From contig NZ_JYKS01000015.1 in the NCBI RefSeq assembly GCF_000935045.1, positions 310,001-374,000 of the forward strand: a DNA stretch of 64,000 nt. The letters are read 5' to 3'. Of this stretch, positions 36,441 to 44,092 are shown piece after piece. The notes beneath the pieces are model-generated. The model saw only the letters and a list, made by a program, of their open reading frames with translations. It had not been told where the DNA came from and did no database searches. Position 1 is the stretch's first letter. The number at the start of each line of letters is the position of its first letter. A program made the position numbers and the translations under genes. This DNA is from Pseudomonas sp. 10-1B (lineage in GTDB: Bacteria > Pseudomonadota > Gammaproteobacteria > Pseudomonadales > Pseudomonadaceae).

Positions 36441-38254
36441 TCAAGATCCCTAATCACTCTATCTTCATAACGAAACTCAACTAGAGAACATGCCGGCATT
36501 TTCTTTGAACGCTGAAGTCCTTTGTTATCCTCCAGAATTCTGCCCCATTCTCTAAACGCATCCGCCGCTTTATCCTGTCCCCCTCTCCCACCCGTATGCA
36601 GCCCCCACAACCGCCGCCTCAACGCCTGCGTCACACTCGCCCACTCGTAGGCAATATTCAGTTCACTATCAACTTGCATACTTCGCGTATTGATATTCGC
36701 CGAGCCGTGCGTGGTGAATACATCATTGACGATCATCAACTTCGAATGGATATACACCGGCGTCCATGGCTGCCCCGCTGGCGAGTCCGGTGCAACCAAC
36801 GAACACAGGTGTACCTTGAGCCCTGGAATATCCTCCGGCCTGATCGTGCTTTCTTCGATTTCCTGAATGTGCCCATCGAGTTCCGCCTGCCATTCTTCAG
36901 CAGCACGTTTACCCATGTAGTCATTCGGCCCGTCCACAGGCGGCCGTGGCGGTGCTTTTCTTTTCACCTGCTCGATGCGCAACAACTTGGTCACGCCCGG
37001 AATGGTGTCCGCACGCCCCAGGCTTTCGATCATCCGCTGGGTATTCACCGTCCCTGCGCCGATACCCTCGTCGCTGGCATTGGTGACGACGAACAGGTGC
37101 AAAGCACCATGAAGCCCCGGATCGCGCCCGCCAGCGGTCTGCTCCAATGCGGCCTTCTTGATTGCTTCGGCCAGCGGCGGCCAGCGGAAATACTGGTTCT
37201 CGATGTAGATGAACTGCGTGGCATTGTTGACTGCCTGCAGGTACAGCTTCTCGATCTCACGCCGCCCCTCCTGGGCCTGGGTGCGCAGCAACTGGCCCAT
37301 CATCGGCGTACCTGTCCCCGTGTTGAAATCCAACTTCTGCGCCACGGCAATCGCCTGTCGCGATGCCAGCAGGTCTTCGCCGGTTTCCTTGCGCCAGGCA
37401 CTGGCGAAGTTGTGGTGCAGGTGCTCGACAAGCGGCCCTCTGATCTGGCAGGAGATGTCCTGGCGCGGCTGCACGCCGCGCGGGCCGCGATTGGGCGCCG
37501 GTTTGTCGTAGCCACTGCGGTTCAGCGCGGAGTGCTGGTCGGTGTCCCAGTATTCGTCGAGCATGTTGTGCCCCATGACGAAACCTACCGCGCAATCTGC
37601 CAACTCGTAGTCCACCAGCACGCTTTTCTGGTGATGGGTGGCGGACAACCGCAAGGTCTGGCGCATGCGGGCACTGATGGCGCTATCGAGGCTGTGGTAT
37701 TTGACCTGATGGGCCACTTCGGCCCGCTCGCGCCAGGAAAAACCACGGCTGACGAACACCGGAAGCCCGCTGTCGACACGCCCGGCAGCCTCGCTGTCGG
37801 CCACCCTGCAAGCAGCGAACCACTCACGGTCAAACGCGTACTGTGCCTCGCTCGAACTCTGCAGGGCGCGGTCGCTGAGGCGTATGGGCCCTTTGCCAGG
37901 CAGGTTGGCCTCACCCGCCATGCCAGCGGCATTGAGTGGCATCTCCCAGCCGAGCACGCGCACCTGCACCCCTTCACGGGCCTTGGCCATCAGCAGCTCG
38001 CCGATACTGGGCGCCTTGCCGTCGCGGATGAAGTACATCGACGGCTGGAAACCCCAGCAGATGATGTCGATGGATTTTTTCGCGCTGGCAATGGCCAGGT
38101 GCACCGCCCTGAACGTTTCCTCACCGTTCACCAACGGCTCGTAACTGGCCGGTGCCGGGTGGTACTGGGTATCGCAGACGAACCACGGGGCGGTAAGGAC
38201 GCACTCGTTGGTTTCCCGTAGCGCTAGCGGTACGGTGATTTCGATCTGGCTCAT
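36437..38254 (-). CDS. T6SS phospholipase D effector, Tle5 family (copy 1)
   Basis: This is a 605-residue phospholipase D superfamily protein with two HKD motifs: HHQKSVLVD (His208, Lys210, Asp215) and IHSKLMIVND (His503, Lys505). No signal peptide is seen, as expected for cargo loaded on the T6SS spike. Tle5 enzymes cleave phospholipid head groups in the periplasm of target cells. It is followed by its likely immunity gene with a four-base overlap. Copy 2 is almost identical except for scattered changes and the last 45 residues (here GLQRSKKMPACSLVEFRYED). Confidence 0.9.
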   Translation of the reverse strand: MSQIEITVPLALRETNECVLTAPWFVCDTQYHPAPASYEPLVNGEETFRAVHLAIASAKKSIDIICWGFQPSMYFIRDGKAPSIGELLMAKAREGVQVRVLGWEMPLNAAGMAGEANLPGKGPIRLSDRALQSSSEAQYAFDREWFAACRVADSEAAGRVDSGLPVFVSRGFSWRERAEVAHQVKYHSLDSAISARMRQTLRLSATHHQKSVLVDYELADCAVGFVMGHNMLDEYWDTDQHSALNRSGYDKPAPNRGPRGVQPRQDISCQIRGPLVEHLHHNFASAWRKETGEDLLASRQAIAVAQKLDFNTGTGTPMMGQLLRTQAQEGRREIEKLYLQAVNNATQFIYIENQYFRWPPLAEAIKKAALEQTAGGRDPGLHGALHLFVVTNASDEGIGAGTVNTQRMIESLGRADTIPGVTKLLRIEQVKRKAPPRPPVDGPNDYMGKRAAEEWQAELDGHIQEIEESTIRPEDIPGLKVHLCSLVAPDSPAGQPWTPVYIHSKLMIVNDVFTTHGSANINTRSMQVDSELNIAYEWASVTQALRRRLWGLHTGGRGGQDKAADAFREWGRILEDNKGLQRSKKMPACSLVEFRYEDRVIRDLD

Positions 38255-38325
38255 TACAACTTGCCCTCAAACACTTTCGGTTCTCGCGTGACCAAGTTCA
38301 CAGCTCAAACGATGCAGACCAGAGT

Positions 38326-39591
38326 TCAGCCAAGCAAACCCCACTCGACTCGCTTTACGCACTGCATCGGTTTGTCCCGCAATGGCCAAATACGCGGTTC
38401 TTTCCAGCTCATCGTGTACCGCGGCATGATTTCGCCTTGCTCGAAGTAGCGAGTAGTCTCTCGCAGGCTGGTGATCATGACCTTCCAATAACCACTCTCC
38501 GGGCAGGGTTGGTCGCTTTCGCAAATCAGCACCGGGAAGTTGGCATCGCTGAACGAGGGTGAGCCCGGCATGGGTTTGCCGGTGGCCGGGTCGAGGACTT
38601 TCTCCTTGGCCAACTTGCGAATTAGCGCTTCGCTGGGTTTTTCTGGCGGGATATTGGCCAGGCGGTCCTCCAGCCATTTAAGCTTGCCGTCCCATGGGGG
38701 GAGTTTGGCCGGAGGCAGTGGGACTATTTCGTTAATTTCGGGAACCGTGGGATTTGCGTAAGAATAGTTGCCCAACACGGCACCAATAATTCTATAGCGC
38801 TCAGCGCGCCCCAAGTCCTCTTTTAAACCCAAGTAATGAAGCGCATCTTCTGGCTCCGGACCTCGGAAGCCTTTTGAAAGGAATGAACTTGATATTTCGT
38901 CGCCAGCAGCTACTCCAAGTTGGAACGCTTCGAGTGATTCTACGTAGCGCCCTATATTTTTTAAATTCACCCCCAAAGATACCGCCGCACCACCATGACC
39001 TTGTTGCGCCGCGCACGCTCGCATCTGCCGTGCTACATCCGGAGCAATATCTATAGGGGCCAATTTCTCTGCCACATAATACTGGGCAAGCGCGCTACCC
39101 TCATCGGCAGCTTTACGGTAGTAACGCAGCGCCATTTCCTGATCTTTCCGCAGGCCAGCCGAACCTTGTTCGAGAAATATGCCGACGAAGTAATAGCCTG
39201 TCGCGACCTTCGAATCAATCAACCTCTGGCTTAACCGCAGGTGCTCTCCTCGACTGATTTCGAATTGCCCACGCATAGCACCATTTTGCAGATTTATATT
39301 GGCCTTGAAATGATCATGCTCCATTGCAACTCTATAGAGCCTAGCAATTTCAATATTCACTTTTCCGTCGCGCTTGAGTTGATTGTTTTTTTGCAGCCAT
39401 CGTGCATATTTAAAAAGCATGTCAGCTTCCGCTGCCGGCTCTGGAATATTTTCATACGCACAACTGAACTCCAGCTTAGCTTTTACGTCTGCTAGTGGAT
39501 CCATATCATCCCCTCCATACGAAAACCTGCTTACTTCAGCACCGCAAGCAGCAAGCAGCATACTTATCAGCAGAAAAATTGAGCGCATCAA
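38326..39591 (-). CDS. Sel1-type lipoprotein, probable Tle5 immunity protein (copy 2)
   Basis: This 421-residue paralogue of the protein at 35172-36440 has lipobox LAAC (Cys16). Sel1-like repeats (ALRYYRKAADEGSALAQYYV, GHGGAAVSLGVNLKNIGRYV) and the same C-terminal domain are present. The leader, and residues about 185-275, differ clearly from copy 1, and the rest is close to identical. It overlaps the upstream phospholipase by four bases. It presumably protects against the copy-2 effector; cross-protection between copies is unknown. Confidence 0.8.
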   Translation of the reverse strand: MMRSIFLLISMLLAACGAEVSRFSYGGDDMDPLADVKAKLEFSCAYENIPEPAAEADMLFKYARWLQKNNQLKRDGKVNIEIARLYRVAMEHDHFKANINLQNGAMRGQFEISRGEHLRLSQRLIDSKVATGYYFVGIFLEQGSAGLRKDQEMALRYYRKAADEGSALAQYYVAEKLAPIDIAPDVARQMRACAAQQGHGGAAVSLGVNLKNIGRYVESLEAFQLGVAAGDEISSSFLSKGFRGPEPEDALHYLGLKEDLGRAERYRIIGAVLGNYSYANPTVPEINEIVPLPPAKLPPWDGKLKWLEDRLANIPPEKPSEALIRKLAKEKVLDPATGKPMPGSPSFSDANFPVLICESDQPCPESGYWKVMITSLRETTRYFEQGEIMPRYTMSWKEPRIWPLRDKPMQCVKRVEWGLLG

Positions 39592-41405
39592 TCAATATCT
39601 CTTACAATCCTATCCCCATAATAAAACTCAACCAAAGAGCACACAGGCATTCTTTCTAAGTTCTTACGATCCTGGTTATCTTTTAAAATTTCACCCCATG
39701 CCTTAAACGCATCCGCCGCTTTATCCTGAGCCCCTACCCCACCCGTATGCAGCCCCCACAACCGCCGCCTCAACGCCTGCGTCACACTCGCCCACTCGTA
39801 GGCAATATTCAGTTCGCTATCAACTTGCATACTCCGCGTATTGATATTCGCTGACCCGTGCGTGGTGAATACATCATTGACGATCATCAACTTCGAATGG
39901 ATATACACCGGCGTCCATGGCTGCCCCGCCGGCGAGTCCGGTGCAACCAACGAACACAGGTGTACCTTGAGCCCTGGAATATCCTCCGGCCTGATCGTGC
40001 TTTCTTCGATTTCCTGAATGTGCCCATCGAGTTCCGCCTGCCATTTTTCGGCGGCGCGTTTACCCATGTAATCATTCGGCCCATCCACAGGCGGCCGTGG
40101 CGGTGCTTTTCTTTTCACCTGCTCGATGCGCAACAACTTGGTCACGCCCGGAATGGTGTCCGCACGCCCCAGGCTTTCGATCATCCGCTGGGTATTCACC
40201 GTCCCTGCGCCGATACCCTCGTCGCTGGCATTGGTGACGACGAACAGGTGCAAGGCACCATGAAGCCCCGGATCGCGTCCGCCAGCGGTCTGCTCCAGTG
40301 CGGCCTTCTTGATCGCTTCGGCCAGCGGCGGCCAGCGGAAATACTGGTTCTCGATGTAGATGAACTGCGTGGCATTGTTGACTGCCTGCAGGTACAGCTT
40401 CTCGATCTCACGCCGACCTTCCTGGGCCTGGGTGCGCAGCAACTGGCCCATCATCGACGTCCCTGTCCCCGTGTTGAAATCCAGCTTCTGCGCCACAGCA
40501 ATCGCCTGCCGCGATGCCAGCAAGTCTTCGCCGGTTTCCTTGCGCCAGGCACTGGCGAAGTTGTGGTGCAGGTGCTCGACAAGCGGCCCGCTGATCTTGC
40601 AGGAGATGTCCTGGCGCGGCTGCACGCCGCGCGGGCCGCGATTGGGCGCCGGTTTGTCGTAGCCACTGCGGTTCAGCGCGGAGTGCTGGTCGGTGTCCCA
40701 ATATTCATCGAGCATGTTGTGCCCCATGACGAAACCTACCGCGCAATCTGCCAACTCGTAGTCCACCAGCACGCTTTTCTGGTGATGGGTGGCGGACAAC
40801 CGCAAGGTCTGGCGCATGCGGGCACTGATGGCGCTATCGAGGCTGTGGTATTTGACCTGATGGGCCACTTCGGCCCGCTCGCGCCAGGAAAAACCACGGC
40901 TGACGAACACCGGAAGCCCGCTGTCGACACGCCCGGCAGCCTCGCTGTCGGCCACCCTGCAAGCAGTGAACCACTCACGGTCAAACGCGTACTGTGCCTC
41001 GGTCGAACTCTGCAGGGCGCGGTCGCTGAGGCGTATGGGCCCTTTGCCAGGCAGGTTGGCCTCACCCGCCATGCCCGCGGCATTGAGTGGCATCTCCCAG
41101 CCGAGTACGCGGACCTGCACCCCTTCACGGGCCTTGGCCATCAGCAGCTCGCCGATACTGGGCGCCTTGCCGTCGCGGATGAAATACATCGATGGCTGGA
41201 AGCCCCAGCAGATGATGTCGATGGATTTTTTCGCGCTGGCAATGGCCAGGTACACTGCCCGGAACGTTTCCTCACCGTTCACCAACGGCTCGTAACTGGC
41301 CGGTGCCGGGTGGTACTGGGTATCGCAGACGAACCACGGAGCGGTAAGGACGCACTCGTTGGTTTCCCGCAACGCTAGCGGTACGGTGATTTCGATCTGG
41401 CTCAT
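39588..41405 (-). CDS. T6SS phospholipase D effector, Tle5 family (copy 2)
   Basis: This is a 605-residue paralogue of the protein at 36437-38254 with the same two HKD motifs (HHQKSVLVD and IHSKLMIVND), so both active-site halves are intact. It is placed directly after vgrG and overlaps its stop by four bases, which fits delivery on that spike. It differs from copy 1 mainly in the final 45 residues (QDRKNLERMPVCSLVEFYYG). Confidence 0.9.
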   Translation of the reverse strand: MSQIEITVPLALRETNECVLTAPWFVCDTQYHPAPASYEPLVNGEETFRAVYLAIASAKKSIDIICWGFQPSMYFIRDGKAPSIGELLMAKAREGVQVRVLGWEMPLNAAGMAGEANLPGKGPIRLSDRALQSSTEAQYAFDREWFTACRVADSEAAGRVDSGLPVFVSRGFSWRERAEVAHQVKYHSLDSAISARMRQTLRLSATHHQKSVLVDYELADCAVGFVMGHNMLDEYWDTDQHSALNRSGYDKPAPNRGPRGVQPRQDISCKISGPLVEHLHHNFASAWRKETGEDLLASRQAIAVAQKLDFNTGTGTSMMGQLLRTQAQEGRREIEKLYLQAVNNATQFIYIENQYFRWPPLAEAIKKAALEQTAGGRDPGLHGALHLFVVTNASDEGIGAGTVNTQRMIESLGRADTIPGVTKLLRIEQVKRKAPPRPPVDGPNDYMGKRAAEKWQAELDGHIQEIEESTIRPEDIPGLKVHLCSLVAPDSPAGQPWTPVYIHSKLMIVNDVFTTHGSANINTRSMQVDSELNIAYEWASVTQALRRRLWGLHTGGVGAQDKAADAFKAWGEILKDNQDRKNLERMPVCSLVEFYYGDRIVRDID

Positions 41406-44092
41406 GGTTGCCTTTCCGGTTTCTGCAGCACAGTGGCGTACTGATCTCGAATGGAAGTGAAGGGGGATATTTCAGCTTCGTTGCCCAGGGAGTAACGGAG
41501 CATGCCCCGATTGGCCAACTCGCCTTGTCGAGGTTTTGTGTACTGCTCCGGTAGCGGTATCCGATAGGTCGTGCCGTTGACCAGCCGTACCAGGTAATGG
41601 CTGGTAACTACCTGATGCTCGACCTGAATTACCCCGGTCTCGTCCAGTACGCCTTGCTGCAGCACTGCACCATCTGCTATCAGGGTGTAAGGCATACCTG
41701 CCCAATGTGCAGCCGACGCATTGGGGGCCTGAGGAATACGCAGTTGCACCGGCTGAACGCTCAGGCGTTTGGGATAATCCGCATGATCCGCCTTCATGCT
41801 CGCCGGCCCGCTGTAGTCGAAGTACGCCGACTTGACGTTGTAATCACCCTCGGTACCTGCCTCGATGCAGCAGGCATCCAAAGTGATGTAGCTCCCTCCG
41901 GCATTGAGGATGATCTTCTTCTTTGCGGTGATGCTGATGGTGTCTTCCGTACTGGTGATTGCCAGCCCTTCGCGCGCCAGCAGTTCCAGGGTGTCGTTCT
42001 GCGCCTGGACCGTGACCGGGCCCTGGTTGGCGATCAGCTTGATCCCCAGCTTGCGCACGAACAGGCTCAGTCCCTGCCCCACGCCGATGAACAAGCGCTT
42101 GATCACGCTCACATCCGCCTCACCGCCAGCGTTGAGCATCAGGTTCTGCTGCGCTGCCAACTGCAGGTGCTTGCCACTGCTCAAGGCGATGCCATCGGGG
42201 GCACTCAGCAGCAGCACCGATGCCTTGAGTTCATCGAGTTGCTCACGCAGCAATGTCAGCTGTGCCTGCACATCAGCAGGCTCGGCCTGGCTGGCTTGGG
42301 CATCGGCGGACAGCCGTTCAAGCTCGTCGCCCGCCTGCTGCAAACGGCCTGTCGCAGCACGCATTTCCAGCACTGGGCCCTGGGCGTTGGCCTGCGCATC
42401 TGCACTGATGAACAGCCCTTTGCCGCCCCGAATGGCCCCCCACGCATCGGTGCGCAACTCAAAGCCCTCGCCCCGCTTGTCCCTGCCGGCATCCACCACA
42501 TGCCCCAGGTTCAACTGGCTCTTGCCACCATGCTCGCTGCTGAGCTTGATATGTTCCTCACCCCGGGTGTCATCCATGCGCAGCTTGTTGTTCGCCGGGG
42601 TACGCAGCACATTGCGCTTGTAGTTGCGCAGGGTCACGTGGTCCGGGTGGCGGCTGTCGTGCAGGGCATGGGCGATGTAGGGCCGGTCGGGGTCGCCTTG
42701 CTCGAACGCTACCGCCACTTCCGTGCCGCAGATCAGCGGCAGGTGCAGGCCATGGGTGTCGCCAGCGTAGGGCCGGGCCAGACGCAGCCAGGCGCTTTCC
42801 TGGCCCTGGTTCCAGCTGTCGCGGTCGAACAGGAAGCTGACCCGGTAGCGGCCTTCGAGGTCGATGTGGCCGTAGGGGTCGTTGGCCTTGGAACTGCTGA
42901 CCCGCGCCGGCAGCGTGCCGGCCATGTGTGGCTTGGGCAGCAAGGCCGGGCGGAAGCAGATCGTCTCCGCGTAGGGAATGGCCTCGAAACAGGTTTCCAG
43001 GCTGCGATCACGGGCGGCACGGGTGTGCACGCGGGTAATCACCGCGCCGGGGGCGAACGCTTGTGGGGCGCCGCCCGAGATCTTCAGCACCTGCCCCGGG
43101 GCCAGGCCGGCACTGCTGCTGGCACCGCTGAGGTGGGTCTGGCCGTTCAGGTAGCGCTCGTGTTTCAGGCGGGCGTAGAAGAAGCCGCTTTCGCTGAGCA
43201 GGTCTTCATCCTGGGCGTAAGGCTCGCCAAGGGCGCTGTAGGGTTCGCCGTAGTGGTAGGCCTCGCCGTAGGTGGTGGTCGCGCCGCGGGTCTGGTCGAC
43301 TTCGCCGTCCAGGTAGGCGCCCGCCTCGCGGTGGTGGTACGCACGGAAATTGATGTGCTGTTCCACCACCTGGTGGCTGGCCTGCAAGGCCCACACCGCT
43401 TCCTCGCCATTGCTGCTCAAGCCCGACGGTGGGCGGCACGGCAGCTTGACGTTGAACTGGTAGAAACGCTGGTCATCATGCAGCTCGACCACGCTGATGC
43501 GCAGGCGGTCATCGCTGACCAGGCGATACCAGATGCCCACCTCCGCCAGCAGGCGGGAGATGAACGCCAGGTCGCTTTCGCCATACTGCATCACCTGTTC
43601 ACGCCGGGGATACTCGCGCGCCAGCTTGAACAGGAAGTGCTGCCCCCTGAATTGGTGGCGGCTGCGCAACACGCTCTCGACGATTTCCGGTACCGACTGT
43701 TGCTGGTAGATGCGGTACTGCTTGCCACGCCCGAGCAGGGCCAGGCGAGGCTCCAGGGTAATCTGGTAACGGGCTTCATCACGCGATTCGGACAGGCGTT
43801 TGAACGCGGTGATGACGCCGTGCAAGGTACGCAGCGGCTTGACGACCGGGGCGGTGAAGCCGCGCGGTGGGGGCTTTTGTGGTGGCGCGTTGAGGCTGAA
43901 AGTAGCGTCCCGGTTGAGCATTTGCTCGACGGGGATATCCTGCACGGCTGAGGTGAACTCCACCTGGTATTGGAAAGGTTGGCTCAGCCACTCATTGCCA
44001 TCGAAGGCCAACACGTCGAGAGGTACCTTCAGGCCTTCGACTTCGAGCTTGTGCTGGCTGTGGTTGAAGAATAGAGCGATCGCTTCAGACAT
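41402..44092 (-). CDS. vgrG: T6SS spike protein VgrG (TssI) with C-terminal extension
   Basis: This is an 896-residue VgrG. The gp27-like part comes first (FDGNEWLSQPFQYQVEFTSA, RTLHGVITAF, QRFYQFNVKLPCRP), followed by the gp5-like OB fold and needle (DPYGHIDLEGRYRVSFLFDR, WLRLARPYAG, GTEVAVAFEQGDPDRPYIAH) and a DUF2345 region to about residue 760. The last 135 residues are an extension with a transthyretin-like pattern (YTLIADGAVLQQGVLDETGV, then HYLVRLVNGTTYRIPLP). Such extensions recruit lipase effectors in other systems, which suits the phospholipase gene directly downstream. The start overlaps the clpV stop by eight bases. Confidence 0.92.
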   Translation of the reverse strand: MSEAIALFFNHSQHKLEVEGLKVPLDVLAFDGNEWLSQPFQYQVEFTSAVQDIPVEQMLNRDATFSLNAPPQKPPPRGFTAPVVKPLRTLHGVITAFKRLSESRDEARYQITLEPRLALLGRGKQYRIYQQQSVPEIVESVLRSRHQFRGQHFLFKLAREYPRREQVMQYGESDLAFISRLLAEVGIWYRLVSDDRLRISVVELHDDQRFYQFNVKLPCRPPSGLSSNGEEAVWALQASHQVVEQHINFRAYHHREAGAYLDGEVDQTRGATTTYGEAYHYGEPYSALGEPYAQDEDLLSESGFFYARLKHERYLNGQTHLSGASSSAGLAPGQVLKISGGAPQAFAPGAVITRVHTRAARDRSLETCFEAIPYAETICFRPALLPKPHMAGTLPARVSSSKANDPYGHIDLEGRYRVSFLFDRDSWNQGQESAWLRLARPYAGDTHGLHLPLICGTEVAVAFEQGDPDRPYIAHALHDSRHPDHVTLRNYKRNVLRTPANNKLRMDDTRGEEHIKLSSEHGGKSQLNLGHVVDAGRDKRGEGFELRTDAWGAIRGGKGLFISADAQANAQGPVLEMRAATGRLQQAGDELERLSADAQASQAEPADVQAQLTLLREQLDELKASVLLLSAPDGIALSSGKHLQLAAQQNLMLNAGGEADVSVIKRLFIGVGQGLSLFVRKLGIKLIANQGPVTVQAQNDTLELLAREGLAITSTEDTISITAKKKIILNAGGSYITLDACCIEAGTEGDYNVKSAYFDYSGPASMKADHADYPKRLSVQPVQLRIPQAPNASAAHWAGMPYTLIADGAVLQQGVLDETGVIQVEHQVVTSHYLVRLVNGTTYRIPLPEQYTKPRQGELANRGMLRYSLGNEAEISPFTSIRDQYATVLQKPERQP

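Larger units (their letters stand above)
35172..41405. repeat. Tandem duplication of the phospholipase/immunity pair
   Basis: Segments 35172-38254 and 38326-41405 are direct repeats, each one effector plus one immunity gene, offset by about 3.15 kb. Long stretches are identical at the DNA level (most of both phospholipase genes and the 3' third of both immunity genes), broken by diverged blocks at the effector 3' ends and in the middle of the immunity genes. Confidence 0.92.

Noticed and set aside
36596..41378. Long plus-strand frames (over 500 codons) opposite the phospholipase genes
   Set aside because: They are antisense shadows produced by GC-rich codon use; the minus-strand frames carry clear HKD motifs.
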